Below are positions 9,071-17,911 of a stretch of DNA of 64,000 bases, one piece after another. The notes below the pieces were generated by a model, which was not told where the DNA came from, made no database searches, and saw only the letters and a program-made list of their open reading frames with translations. The position numbers and the translations under genes were made by a program. The stretch comes from Mycobacterium sp. SMC-4 (lineage in GTDB: Bacteria; Actinomycetota; Actinomycetes; Mycobacteriales; Mycobacteriaceae), in contig NZ_CP079869.1 of NCBI RefSeq assembly GCF_025263265.1, positions 4,278,001 through 4,342,000 of the forward strand, given 5' to 3'. Numbering within the stretch: position 1 is the first letter of the stretch; each line of letters begins with the position of its first letter.

Positions 9071-9467
9071 ATCTGGGGCACATTTACTAGTCTGACCTGC
9101 ATTGCCCCAGATTGGATGAGAATTTCGATCGCGACGTTTCTCATTGAATCTGGGGCTACCCTGCTTCCGCGCCCGGCTGCGAGCGCAGCAGGGTAGCCGG
9201 AATGGTCTCCTGTCGATTCCGTTGGCTCGGGTACGTCTTCGGTATAACTACTGTGATCGTGTCTCTCGTGACACACGATCATGATTCTGTGGTGCGCTCG
9301 CTCGTGTTGGTAGTTCGGGTGCCGGCTGCGGCCTTTGAGCACCTTGGCCACCGCCCGTTTTAGATTGTCATAGCGGATACGGGCCGGGACATCACCAAAG
9401 TGGTTGAACGCCAACACATGCCGATGCAGGAGCGCCTCCTGGCCCTGAGTGGTGAAGTTGCTCCGAG
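9061..9467. mobile_element. IS21-family remnant with repeated end sequences
   Basis: The 19-bp sequence TTCTCATTGAATCTGGGGC occurs at 9061-9079 and 9138-9156, with an inverted copy (two mismatches) at 9104-9122. These look like nested insertion-sequence ends. Between about 9310 and 9465 on the minus strand is a fragment of an IstA-type transposase ([20 protein letters not shown], then [11 protein letters not shown]), out of context and without catalytic regions. The debris joins the truncated cupin gene to the cadD 3' end. Confidence 0.65.
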
Positions 9468-10109
9468 CTAGAGGGCGAACGCTCCGCCTTTGATGAGGAT
9501 GAGGGCCCCGATTGTGATCAGTGCAACGGGCAGAACGATGTGGCCCCAGCGTGAGAGTGCTTTGGCGATGATCGGGTGGGAGGCGAAATATCGGCCGGCC
9601 GCGCACCAGATGGCCACACCGATGAGGAACACGATGATGTAAACACCGATGGTGGCGATCGTTGAGACGGCGAAGATCGGAACGTACACGCCGATGTTGT
9701 CGCCGCCGTTGGCGAAGGTGATGACTGCGACCTGCCAGGTGCCAGGCGTCAACAGTGTTGCGGGATCATCGGTCGGCGCCGGTTGGGTGCGGCGATCCCG
9801 CCAGGCCAGCCATGCCGCCCGCAGCCCCAACACGATGGGCAGCAGCCCGAAGTACGGCAGTGCGGCTGGAGGAAGCAGCGTGGCACCCAGGAGTGCGCCG
9901 CCGACCGAAACTGCCAAGATGGCGGTGAAGCCGAGGTACTGACCGGCGGTCACTCGGATGGCTGCGCCACGATGACCGGGCGCCTGGCCGAACATCACCG
10001 CGAGGACCACGATGTCGTCGATATTGGTGATGGCGAAGGTGGCGATCGCCTGAACGAGTGTGGCTGGGCTCAGCACGGCCAATGCGACCAGCTTCGAGTG
10101 AAATCCCAC
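9468..10109 (-). CDS. cadD: CadD-family cadmium resistance transporter
   Basis: The 213-residue membrane protein has about six hydrophobic segments and the family hallmark TNIDDIVVL near the N terminus, plus [13 protein letters not shown] in the middle. CadD-family proteins export cadmium or related cations. The frame starts with GTG at 10109; an internal GTG at 10076 (before LSPATLVQA) would fit family length equally well. It follows merR by 138 nt on the same strand. Confidence 0.85.
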   Translation of the reverse strand: MGFHSKLVALAVLSPATLVQAIATFAITNIDDIVVLAVMFGQAPGHRGAAIRVTAGQYLGFTAILAVSVGGALLGATLLPPAALPYFGLLPIVLGLRAAWLAWRDRRTQPAPTDDPATLLTPGTWQVAVITFANGGDNIGVYVPIFAVSTIATIGVYIIVFLIGVAIWCAAGRYFASHPIIAKALSRWGHIVLPVALITIGALILIKGGAFAL

Positions 10110-10247
10110 CGCATCGGGTGAGCCTACTGCTCAGCAGGCCCCGCGCTCCCGCGCACCAACGACCTCCAGTGGGGCGGAAATTCATGACGACTGCCGGGGT
10201 CAACGGACTTGACGAAATACATGCCTCCGGTGCCACGGAGGTGGCTC

Positions 10248-10637
10248 CTAGAGGTATCGACATACGTCATCGGCGCTGCATGATTCCGGGTCGACGCTTT
10301 CGGCGCCCTGCCGCAGCCGGGCGATGGTCTCGCGCAGTGCCACCAGTGCGCTGATCTGCTCGTCGAGGTCGGTCAGTCGGATGTCGAGCAGGTCGCGCAC
10401 GTGCGTGCACGGCGCGTGGCCGCTGTCACGGATGTCGAGGATCTGCCGAATCTGGGCGAGGCTGAACCCGGCGGCCTGTCCCCGTCGGATGAAGCCGACC
10501 CGGGCGATCGTGTCGGCGGCATAGTCGCGATACCCCGCCGGGGAACGTTCGGCGGGCGGGAGCAGGCCTTCGTCTTCGTAGTAGCGCAGCGTCGCGGTGG
10601 TGGCCCCGGTCGCCTCGGCGAGCTTCCCGATTCTCAC
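10248..10637 (-). CDS. merR: MerR-family heavy-metal-responsive regulator
   Basis: The 129-residue protein has an N-terminal winged HTH (MRIGKLAEATGATTATLRYYEDEGLL), a dimerisation helix, and three Cys at 77, 120 and 126, the arrangement used for Hg(II) or other soft metals in MerR-type sensors. It diverges from merA across a perfect 13-bp inverted repeat, so it probably controls both directions. The mer genes make Hg(II) the likely inducer; Cd or Zn cannot be excluded because cadD is nearby. Confidence 0.88.
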   Translation of the reverse strand: MRIGKLAEATGATTATLRYYEDEGLLPPAERSPAGYRDYAADTIARVGFIRRGQAAGFSLAQIRQILDIRDSGHAPCTHVRDLLDIRLTDLDEQISALVALRETIARLRQGAESVDPESCSADDVCRYL

Positions 10638-10654
10638 GATGTCTCCTCAGAACA

Positions 10655-10684
10655 CTTGACCTTCAAGCCTACTTGAAGGTCAAG
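10655..10684. promoter_or_regulatory. MerR operator between merR and merA
   Basis: CTTGACCTTCAAG is followed by CCTA and its exact reverse complement: 13-bp perfect arms, 30 bp total. Both arms carry a TTGACC -35-like element facing opposite ways. This is the expected position and size for a MerR-family binding site in the divergent promoter. Confidence 0.85.
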
Positions 10685-10693
10685 GATGGGTGC

Positions 10694-12097
10694 ATGAGTC
10701 AGGGATTGGACCTCGCGGTCATCGGTTCCGGCGGCGCGGCGATGGCCGCGGCGATCCGCGCTACCGCGCTCGGCAAGTCCGTCGTCATGATCGAGCGCGG
10801 CATCTTCGGTGGCACGTGTGTCAACACCGGCTGCGTGCCGTCAAAGGCCCTGATCGCAGCGGCCGAGGCCCGGCATACCGCAGCCGACACTGCCCGGTTC
10901 CCGGGGATCGCCACCACGGCCGGCCCGGTGGACATGGCGGCCCTGATCGCCGGCACGCACGATCTGGTGGAGTCGCTGCGCTCAGAGAAGTACCTCAACG
11001 TGGCCGAATCGTATGGCTGGCAGCGCATTCAGGGCCAAGCGCGGTTCGCCGGAACCCCGGACGCGCCCGTCATCGAGGTCGGCGATGCCACCATCGAGGC
11101 CGAGCACTACCTGATCGCCACCGGCGCGAACCCAGTCATCCCGCCCGCATTCGAGGGCGTCGCCTACCTGACCTCGACCACCGCGATGGAAGTCACCGAG
11201 GTCCCGGAGTCGCTGCTGGTGATCGGCGGCGGCTACGTCGCGTTGGAGCAGGCGCAACTGTTCGCCCGGCTCGGGTCAACGGTGACGGTGCTGGTCCGCT
11301 CCACGCTGGCATCGAAGGAAGAGCCGGAAGTCGGCATGGCGCTGCTGGAGGTGTTCGCCGACGACGGCATCCGGGTGGTGCGCCGCGCCACGGTGAGCGA
11401 GGTCGAGCAGGCCGACGATCAGGTCACGGTCACCGCGACCATCACCGGCGGAACGCAGCAGTTCCGTGCCGCGAAAGTCCTCGTCGCCACCGGCCGCCGT
11501 CCGAACACCGACGGCCTGAATCTCGAAGCGGTGCAGGTCAAAACCGGCGAGAACAACGAGGTCGTGGTGAGCGACGGGCTGCAGTCGTCGAACCCACGGA
11601 TCTGGGCGGCCGGCGACGTGACCGGGCACCGCGAGTTCGTCTACGTCGCCGCCCATCACGGCGCGATGGTCGCCGACAACATCTTCACCGACGCCGGCCG
11701 CAGGGTCGACTACCGCCATCTGCCCCGCGTGACGTTCACCAGCCCCGCGGTCGGTGCGGCCGGGACGACCGAGGCCGAGCTCCTCGCCGCCGGGACACGG
11801 TGCGACTGCCGGGTGCTGCCGCTAAAACATGTGCCGCGTGCGGTGGTCAACCGAGACACCCGCGGTTTCATCAAACTCGTCGCCGACGCCGGCACCGGCC
11901 GCATCCACGGCATCACCGCCGTCGCCAAGGATGCTGGCGAGATCGCCGCCGCCGCGGTCTACATCCTCGACGCCGCGATGACCGTCGACCAGGTCGCCGG
12001 GTCCTGGGCCCCGTATCTGACCATGGCCGAAGGCATCAAAATCGCCGCCCAGTCCTTCAGCGCCGATATGTCCCGACTGTCCTGCTGCGCATCCTGA
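10694..12097 (+). CDS. merA: Mercuric reductase MerA
   Basis: From the ATG at 10694 (AAGGAT site) the protein has 467 residues. It is a pyridine nucleotide-disulfide oxidoreductase: FAD-binding VIGSGGAAMAAA, redox-active C42/C47 in GGTCVNTGCVPSK, an NAD(P)H site VIGGGYVALE, and the C-terminal Cys pair SCCAS that delivers Hg(II) to the active site. The N-terminal HMA domain of some MerA proteins is absent. It reduces Hg(II) to volatile Hg(0) in the cytosol. Confidence 0.96.
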   Translation: MSQGLDLAVIGSGGAAMAAAIRATALGKSVVMIERGIFGGTCVNTGCVPSKALIAAAEARHTAADTARFPGIATTAGPVDMAALIAGTHDLVESLRSEKYLNVAESYGWQRIQGQARFAGTPDAPVIEVGDATIEAEHYLIATGANPVIPPAFEGVAYLTSTTAMEVTEVPESLLVIGGGYVALEQAQLFARLGSTVTVLVRSTLASKEEPEVGMALLEVFADDGIRVVRRATVSEVEQADDQVTVTATITGGTQQFRAAKVLVATGRRPNTDGLNLEAVQVKTGENNEVVVSDGLQSSNPRIWAAGDVTGHREFVYVAAHHGAMVADNIFTDAGRRVDYRHLPRVTFTSPAVGAAGTTEAELLAAGTRCDCRVLPLKHVPRAVVNRDTRGFIKLVADAGTGRIHGITAVAKDAGEIAAAAVYILDAAMTVDQVAGSWAPYLTMAEGIKIAAQSFSADMSRLSCCAS

Positions 12098-12123
12098 CGC
12101 ATGGCTCACTCGAAAGGTTCCTG

Positions 12124-12765
12124 ATGCCCAATTTCCTTGACCGCCTGACCATTCCGGAAGAGTCCGGGCTCGACCCGACGATGCTGGTGCCGTTGCTGCG
12201 GCTGCTCGCCGCCGGCGAGCCGGTCACCGTGGAGGCGCTCGCCGCGGCCGTCGGCCTCCCGGTTGACGAGGTGACCCGGCGTCTGGCCGCGGTACCCGAC
12301 ACCGAATACGACGAGCAGGGCCGCATCGTCGGCCAGGGCCTGACCCTGCGCCCGACCCGCCACCGATTCACCGTGGCCGGCCAAGAGCTCTACACCTGGT
12401 GCGCCCTGGACACCCTCATCTTTCCCACCATCCTGGACCGGCCCGCCAGCATCGAATCCGAATCACCCGTCAGCGGGCACCCGATCAGGGTCTCGGTCGG
12501 CGAAAACGGTGTCACCAGCGTGCAGCCCGAGACCGCGGTGGTCTCGCTGGTCAACCCCGACGACCTCACCTCGATCCGGTCCTCATTCTGCAACCAGGTG
12601 CACTACTTCACCTGCGCGCAGGACGCCGCGCCGTGGCTCGCCGAGCACCCCGAAGGTCAGATCGTCAGCGTCGCTGAGGCCCACCAACTCGGCGCAGCCC
12701 TGACCACACAAATCCTTACCCAGCTCCATACCCCGCCAACTGCCCACCCCGGCTGCTGCAGCTGA
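12124..12765 (+). CDS. merB: Organomercurial lyase MerB
   Basis: The 213-residue protein has the MerB catalytic triad: C93 and D96 in YTWCALDTL and C156 in SFCNQVHYF, with the spacing of the characterised enzyme. It cleaves the C-Hg bond of organomercurials and passes Hg(II) to MerA. The ATG is 26 nt after merA with a GAAAGG site. An open frame continues upstream through merA, but it is a shadow frame, not a fusion. The C terminus ends in a Cys pair (GCCS). Confidence 0.95.
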   Translation: MPNFLDRLTIPEESGLDPTMLVPLLRLLAAGEPVTVEALAAAVGLPVDEVTRRLAAVPDTEYDEQGRIVGQGLTLRPTRHRFTVAGQELYTWCALDTLIFPTILDRPASIESESPVSGHPIRVSVGENGVTSVQPETAVVSLVNPDDLTSIRSSFCNQVHYFTCAQDAAPWLAEHPEGQIVSVAEAHQLGAALTTQILTQLHTPPTAHPGCCS

Positions 12766-12797
12766 CCAGCCGCACCCAACCTGATGAGGAGAAATCA

Positions 12798-13088
12798 ATG
12801 AATCAACGTCCACGAAGAAATCCCGTGCTGCTGGGTGCGGCAGCGGTGCTGGTGACGGCCCTGTGTTGCGCCGCGCCAGTCCTGATCGCCGGCGGCGCGC
12901 TCGCCGCCGTGTGTGGACTGCTCGAGAATCCATGGGTCATCGGGGCAGCCGTCGCGCTGCTGCTGGCGGCTGTGGTCGCCTTCGCCCGCCGCGGTCAACG
13001 CGGCGATCACTGCTGTCCCGCCGACAGCCATTCACCCGCGACGCACACGCTCGACGACCTGACGAAAGGAAGCATCGACAATGTCTGA
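12798..13088 (+). CDS. Small Cys-pair membrane protein, MerT/MerF-like mercury transporter
   Basis: The 96-residue protein has two membrane helices with a Cys pair in the first (VTALCCAAPVL) and a Cys after GGALAAV, plus a cytosolic CC pair (DHCCPADSH). This is the pattern of MerT/MerF Hg(II) importers. GAGGAG precedes the ATG. Its stop overlaps the start of the lipoprotein gene. Confidence 0.75.
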   Translation: MNQRPRRNPVLLGAAAVLVTALCCAAPVLIAGGALAAVCGLLENPWVIGAAVALLLAAVVAFARRGQRGDHCCPADSHSPATHTLDDLTKGSIDNV

Positions 13089-13635
13089 AACGCGTTCGTT
13101 TACACCCCACAGGTGGGCGGGCGTTACGGCTGTGATGCTGGCAGCGGGCGCGCTGACCGCGTGCGGCCAATCGGCCACAACCAGCAATCCGACCTCACCG
13201 CCACACGCCAACGCCACAACCCAGGCGACGGCGGCGACACTGACCACGGTGGACGGCAAAACCGTCGAACTGCCCGCTGCCGCCCCGACCGCGATCCTGT
13301 TCTTCTCCTACGGGTGCGGCGAATGCGTCGGCGGCGGTAAATCCCTGGCCGCTGCTCGGGCGGCCGTGGAGAAAGCCAGAGGCAGCGCCAAGTTCCTAGC
13401 CGTCGACATCGTCCCCACCGAGAAACCCGCCGATGTTCGCCACTTCCTGGACCAGATCGGCGGCACCAGCCTGCCCGCGGTCGTCGATACTAACGGGGCC
13501 CTGACCAGCCGCTACCAGGTGACCGCGCCGACCACCGCCCTCGTCATCGACCCGTCCGGGCAGATCAGCTACCGCGGCCACGCCCCGTCCCAGGATCAGA
13601 TCCTGGCCGCCCTCGGCAGCAGCGCCGCACGGTGA
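13081..13635 (+). CDS. Thioredoxin-fold lipoprotein with CGEC motif
   Basis: The 184-residue protein has an N-terminal signal with lipobox LTAC, a Ser/Thr/Ala linker, and a thioredoxin-like domain with the redox motif CGEC (SYGCGECVGGG) and TSLPAVVD near the cis-Pro position. It overlaps both its neighbours and is paired with a CcdA-type membrane protein, which usually keeps such extracytoplasmic thioredoxins reduced. In a mer operon it may protect or bind thiophilic Hg outside the membrane; this is inferred. Confidence 0.8.
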   Translation: MSETRSFTPHRWAGVTAVMLAAGALTACGQSATTSNPTSPPHANATTQATAATLTTVDGKTVELPAAAPTAILFFSYGCGECVGGGKSLAAARAAVEKARGSAKFLAVDIVPTEKPADVRHFLDQIGGTSLPAVVDTNGALTSRYQVTAPTTALVIDPSGQISYRGHAPSQDQILAALGSSAAR

Positions 13636-14480
13636 ACCTGCTCGCGCTCGCGTTTACCGCTGGCATGCTCGCCCCGGTCAACCCCTGCGGGTTCGCGCTG
13701 CTACCGGCGTGGATCACCGGCACCATCGCCACCGGCGGCACCGATGCGGTGCTCGTGCGGCTGGCCCGGGCACTGCGCACCGGGGCCGTCCTGACCATCG
13801 GGTTCACCGGCACCCTCACCCTCGCCGGTATCGCGATCAGTGCCGGTGCCCGGACCCTGGTGACGGCTGCTCCCTGGCTCGGGATCACGATCGGGCTCAC
13901 CCTGGCCATCTTGGGCGGCTTCATGCTCACCGGCCGCACCATCGGTCTGCGTATGCCTGCCCGGACGCGTCATCGGCCGGACTCCCCAACAGCCGGTGGT
14001 GTGCTCGCGGCCGGAATCGGCTACGCCCTGGCGTCACTGTCCTGCACCTTCGGGGTACTGCTCGCGGTGATCGCCCAGGCCCAGGCCACCAGCGGATGGG
14101 GCGGTCTGCTGGCAGTGTTCACCGCATACACAGCCGGTGCCGCCACCATCTTGATGCTGGTCAGCGTCGGCACCGCCATCGCCGGCACGGCCCTGACCCG
14201 GCATCTGGGTATCCTCGCCCGCCACGGGACCCGCGTCACCGCCGTTGTCCTCATCGCCACCGGCGCCTACCTCGCGTGGTACTGGCTGCCCGCGGCCACC
14301 GGGCACACCGCCAGCGGCGGCAACCTGCTCACCGGCTGGTCGGCCACCGCGACCGGATGGCTGCAGGACCACGCCCTCCCGGCCAGCGTCATTGCCGCCT
14401 TCGCTGTGGTGGTCAGCGCGGTGGCCGCGTGCTGGACCACCCACCGCCGGCCAATCACCGGCAAGCAGCGCCGCCGGTGA
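13632..14480 (+). CDS. ccdA: CcdA/DsbD-type transmembrane thiol reductant transporter
   Basis: The 282-residue polytopic membrane protein has the two CcdA-family Cys in NPCGF (helix 1) and LSCTF (helix 4), which carry electrons across the membrane. The GTG start overlaps the preceding lipoprotein stop. Co-operonic with the CGEC lipoprotein, it probably recycles that protein. It ends the mer operon. Confidence 0.85.
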   Translation: MNLLALAFTAGMLAPVNPCGFALLPAWITGTIATGGTDAVLVRLARALRTGAVLTIGFTGTLTLAGIAISAGARTLVTAAPWLGITIGLTLAILGGFMLTGRTIGLRMPARTRHRPDSPTAGGVLAAGIGYALASLSCTFGVLLAVIAQAQATSGWGGLLAVFTAYTAGAATILMLVSVGTAIAGTALTRHLGILARHGTRVTAVVLIATGAYLAWYWLPAATGHTASGGNLLTGWSATATGWLQDHALPASVIAAFAVVVSAVAACWTTHRRPITGKQRRR

Positions 14481-14616
14481 TGATTCACCGGCCGATACAC
14501 CCAGCCAGATACCACTGTCCCTAACGATTAGAAAGCCGATAGATACAACCGTCGGACACAGTCAGATGCACACCACAAGTGCCTTACTGATAAGGCACAT
14601 TCAAGACTGCCGACCC

Positions 14617-15432
14617 CTAAGCGCGACACGCCAGTTCTGCGCCGTCTGAGCGTGTCGTCAATACGGCAGTGGCGAATAGGCGTCGGTACTGCGCCCATTG
14701 CTCGACGGGGGTGGCGTCGGCATGGTGGGCGCCGGTGCGTTCGTTGATGCGGTCGAGCAGTAGCGTCGGCCAGGCGGGTTCCGTTGGCGTCCTGGGCTGT
14801 TCAACCCGAGGGCGAGCTGTGAGCAATGTTGCGGCTACGGCGATCACATCGGGGTAGGCCACCACGTGCGCTTCTAGGCCATTCTGCAGAATCCCCGCCG
14901 CCACGTGACGCTCTGCGTGAGCCCAGAAGACCAGGATGTGGCGGGCGTCGCCCAAGGCGTCATGAAGGTCGACCTCTGAATACTGACGGGCCAAGCGCCG
15001 ATGCGTGCGCCCGGCACTGAGCACCGTGGGCCGGTCACGAAGATCCACCTGGTCGTCAAGAACGCGCGTTGGTGAACCGATCCAGCGTCGGTGACGGTGG
15101 CATACGGAGACATGTGCAGGCAGGTAGCAGTAGACGGGTTCGTGTATTCCCTTGCGTGCCATACATCTTTGACACAAAGGGCGGCGGAGATATTGCTTGA
15201 GCGCGGTGGGGTCGCCAGCAAGCCCGCAGAGACGGGACCGGATTACCTGCTCAGGTTGGCCGCTGACGACGGCCAACCAGTCCGGTCGCGGCCGGGCTGC
15301 GCATGATTCGGCGACATGGCCGCGCAGTGTGGAGACGCCGATATGGTTGGCGCGGGCCAGCCTGTCGATGTAGGACGATACGGCTTCCCAACGGAACGGT
15401 GCGATCGTTCGCGGGAGCCGCTGGTGTGGCAC
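14617..15432 (-). CDS. tniQ: TniQ-family transposition protein
   Basis: The 271-residue protein has the TniQ layout: PFRWEAVSSYIDRLARANHI at the N terminus, then a zinc-binding region with CQRC and VCHRHRRW. TniQ proteins help target selection of Tn5053/Tn7-like elements, which often carry mer operons. No transposase TniA or TniB is present here, so it is a stranded component. Its GTG and first residues lie inside the broken desaturase gene, so the native N terminus may be lost. Confidence 0.7.
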   Translation of the reverse strand: MPHQRLPRTIAPFRWEAVSSYIDRLARANHIGVSTLRGHVAESCAARPRPDWLAVVSGQPEQVIRSRLCGLAGDPTALKQYLRRPLCQRCMARKGIHEPVYCYLPAHVSVCHRHRRWIGSPTRVLDDQVDLRDRPTVLSAGRTHRRLARQYSEVDLHDALGDARHILVFWAHAERHVAAGILQNGLEAHVVAYPDVIAVAATLLTARPRVEQPRTPTEPAWPTLLLDRINERTGAHHADATPVEQWAQYRRLFATAVLTTRSDGAELACRA

Positions 15433-15818
15433 CGCTCATCCTGATCGGTCTGCCCGTCAACGTCGCCTCCCTGCTCGCAATCGCGGTGGCGATCCAGCTG
15501 CTGCTGCAGCACTCCAACGCCGACTACCGCGTGGGCCCCGCCAAGCACGTCTTGGCTCTCAACGAAGGCCACCGCTTCCATCACCTCAAGTGGGCCGGCA
15601 TCGGCGACGTCAACTTCGGGCTGTTCACCCTGGTCTGGGACCACCTCATGCGCACCTACTCCTATAACCCCACCCGCCGATTCGACTCCACCCAGCTCGG
15701 CATGGCCGCACACCCCGACTACCCCACCGCGTACGGGCGGCAGCTGATACACCCCTTCACCCCCGCCGGAGGGTGCAGCCTCAAGTCCACCACCGCGACG
15801 AAGGACCCCACCGCGTAG
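15423..15818 (+). pseudogene. C-terminal fragment of a sterol desaturase / fatty acid hydroxylase
   Basis: Reading from about 15423, the frame encodes LLLQHSNADY, NEGHRFHHLKW and GDVNFGLFTLVWDHL, the second half of the His-box signature of membrane diiron hydroxylases. The N-terminal membrane helices and first His boxes are absent, and the upstream frame is antisense to tniQ. The junction at about 15415-15430 looks like a recombination or insertion scar. Confidence 0.75.
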
Positions 15819-16202
15819 AAACCGACACTGGAGCAGGGCTGAGAGCGACCAGCGTCTAGCGCTCCCGGAACCGTGATTGCCTCAAGCGTTCCCGATCTAC
15901 GCGTACTAGACCCATAGCCTCCTACGTGGCCCATTTCGCGCCACGGGCCGACGATCGACGAACAAACGATCGGCAGCCCGTTCGGCGCCTGCCAGAGCTA
16001 GCCGGATGCCATGTCGGGCAGGCCAGAGCGCAAGTCTGCGTCTTTACTGAATCTTCATCGAAGGACTAAGAAAGCCAAATGACGCATCAGCACACTTGAA
16101 CCATATTCGTGAACGGTGCACCGCCGCCCGCGAACGGCCGTCGCGGCGCACGCAGTGCCCGCTCATCAGCGATGTCAACATTCGGATACGGAGACCACAC
16201 TG
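15819..16202. other. Non-coding stretch upstream of the L,D-transpeptidase
   Basis: No supported gene lies here. The stretch contains the TGAAGATT/TAAAGACG direct repeat at 16039-16057 and presumably the promoter of the L,D-transpeptidase gene. Confidence 0.5.
16039..16057 (-). promoter_or_regulatory. Candidate response-regulator direct repeat upstream of ldt
   Basis: On the minus strand: TGAAGATT, CAG, TAAAGACG, two half-sites with 11-bp period. It nearly matches the sites at 26125-26143 and 28951-28969. Its distance to the ldt ATG is about 145 nt. Confidence 0.5.
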
Positions 16203-17426
16203 ATGCCGCAGGCGACTTGCCTCCCACCGTTTCGCAGGACGGCGCAGTGGCTGCGGACGGCCGTCCTAGCGATGGCGGTGCTGCTGATCGCGGCCGCGTG
16301 CAGCTCGTCGCCGGCCGCCGCGCCCCAGCCCGAGGTCATCACTGATAAAGGCACCCCGTTCGCCGACCTGCTAGTGCCCAAATTGCAGGCGTCGGTGACC
16401 GACGGAGCGATCGGCGTCGCGGTGGACTCCCCTGTTACCGTGTCCGCCGGTGACGGCGTTCTCGGCCAAGTCTCGTTGACCAACGAAGCCGGCGAACTCG
16501 TCGACGGACAGCTCAGCCCCGATGGCGTGTCCTGGTCGTCGGCCGAGCCGCTGGGCTACAACAAGCAGTACACCCTTCATGCCCAGGCCCTTGGACTGGG
16601 CGGCGCGACCACTACGACAGCGACCTTCGAAACCCACTCGCCCGACAACTTGACGATGCCCTACGTCCTGCCCAACGACGGGGAAACGGTTGGCGTGGGC
16701 CAACCCATCGCGATCCGCTTCGATGAGAACATCACCGATCGGATTGCAGCGCAGCAAGCGATCGACGTGACCACCAACCCCCCGGTCGAGGGAGCCTTCT
16801 ACTGGCTCAATAATCGCGAAGTACGGTGGCGCCCAGCCGAATACTGGAAACCGGGAACAAAAGTAGAGGTGGCGGTCAACGCGTACGGCGTCAACTTCGG
16901 TGACGGGCTGTTCGGTCAGGATGACGTCACTACCCGGTTCACCATTGGTGACGAGGTCATCGCCACCGCCGATGACGCCACCAAAACGATGACTGTGCGG
17001 CGCAATGGTCAGATCGTCAAGACCATGCCCATCTCCATGGGTAAAGCCAAGACCCCGACCGATAACGGCGCCTACATCATCGGAGATCGTTACTCGTTTC
17101 TGGTGATGGATTCGTCCACCTACGGAGTTCCGGTCAACTCTCCTGACGGATACCGCACCGAGGTGGAGTGGGCGACCCAGATGTCCTACAGCGGGATCTA
17201 CGTGCACTCTGCACCGTGGTCGGTGGGCAGCCAAGGTATCGCCAATGTCAGCCACGGATGCCTCAACGTCAATCCGGCCAACGCCCGCTGGTTTTACGAC
17301 AACACCCGACGCGGCGACATCGTTGAGGTCATCAACACCACCGGCCCCACGCTGTCGGGGACAGACGGTTTAGGTGACTGGAACATCCCTTGGGATCAGT
17401 GGAAAGCCGGCAACGCCAACCTCTGA
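16203..17426 (+). CDS. ldtB: L,D-transpeptidase lipoprotein, LdtMt2-like
   Basis: From the ATG at 16203 (GGAG upstream) the protein is 407 residues, matching LdtMt2-type enzymes. It has a lipobox ([10 protein letters not shown]), two immunoglobulin-like domains, and a YkuD catalytic domain with YVHSAPWS and VSHGCLNV carrying the catalytic His and Cys. It forms 3-3 peptidoglycan cross-links outside the membrane and tolerates many beta-lactams. It sits beside peptidoglycan hydrolase genes and a BlaI-type regulator. Confidence 0.92.
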   Translation: MPQATCLPPFRRTAQWLRTAVLAMAVLLIAAACSSSPAAAPQPEVITDKGTPFADLLVPKLQASVTDGAIGVAVDSPVTVSAGDGVLGQVSLTNEAGELVDGQLSPDGVSWSSAEPLGYNKQYTLHAQALGLGGATTTTATFETHSPDNLTMPYVLPNDGETVGVGQPIAIRFDENITDRIAAQQAIDVTTNPPVEGAFYWLNNREVRWRPAEYWKPGTKVEVAVNAYGVNFGDGLFGQDDVTTRFTIGDEVIATADDATKTMTVRRNGQIVKTMPISMGKAKTPTDNGAYIIGDRYSFLVMDSSTYGVPVNSPDGYRTEVEWATQMSYSGIYVHSAPWSVGSQGIANVSHGCLNVNPANARWFYDNTRRGDIVEVINTTGPTLSGTDGLGDWNIPWDQWKAGNANL

Positions 17427-17911
17427 AACTCAGATCAGCAGCGGAGACTCACAACCGCCGCCTCCCAGTCACCTCGTGGCACCAGTTACGTGTGCCAGCA
17501 GGACGTTTCGCATCCACCGAACCGGGTTGCGAACTGCCGAGTGTCACCCAAGCATCGCGCCGTGGGGCCCACGCAGCACAGGTAGCGCAGCCCTTTCCGC
17601 TACGGCACCTTTGGTTTGCCGCCCTAGGTAAAGGCATTTTCACATGTCCGGACCACCGCTTATTTCGTAGCCTTTGCCATCGACGATCGACACTTTCAAG
17701 CACCCATTCGCAAAACACCATTAGCAATTTCAGCTGCCGAAATTCCAGCATTGTAATTATGTTGCAGGTGTTACTGATGAGGCATATGTGAGTTAGGCTG
17801 ATCTACGTATTCGCTACGTACATCGTTGCTGCACAGTACGGAACGCTCTGTTTCGCCTTTCTTGGCGAAACCAATCACCGGCGCTCCGACAGCCGAAAGA
17901 AAGAACGCCAT
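17427..17911. other. Non-coding stretch upstream of ripB
   Basis: No supported gene was seen. The stretch is locally AT-richer than its neighbours (about 17640-17800) and holds the TACGTA pair at 17804-17820 before ripB. Confidence 0.5.
17804..17820. promoter_or_regulatory. BlaI-type operator upstream of ripB
   Basis: Two TACGTA half-sites at 17804-17809 and 17815-17820 lie 11 bp apart start to start, 92 nt upstream of the ripB start. The same layout recurs five more times in the window. Confidence 0.65.

Noticed and set aside
10690..12123. Open frame through merA continuous with merB, suggesting a large fusion protein
   Set aside because: The part before 12124 is Arg/His-rich antiframe-like sequence shadowing merA; MerB has its own ATG, ribosome site and correct length.
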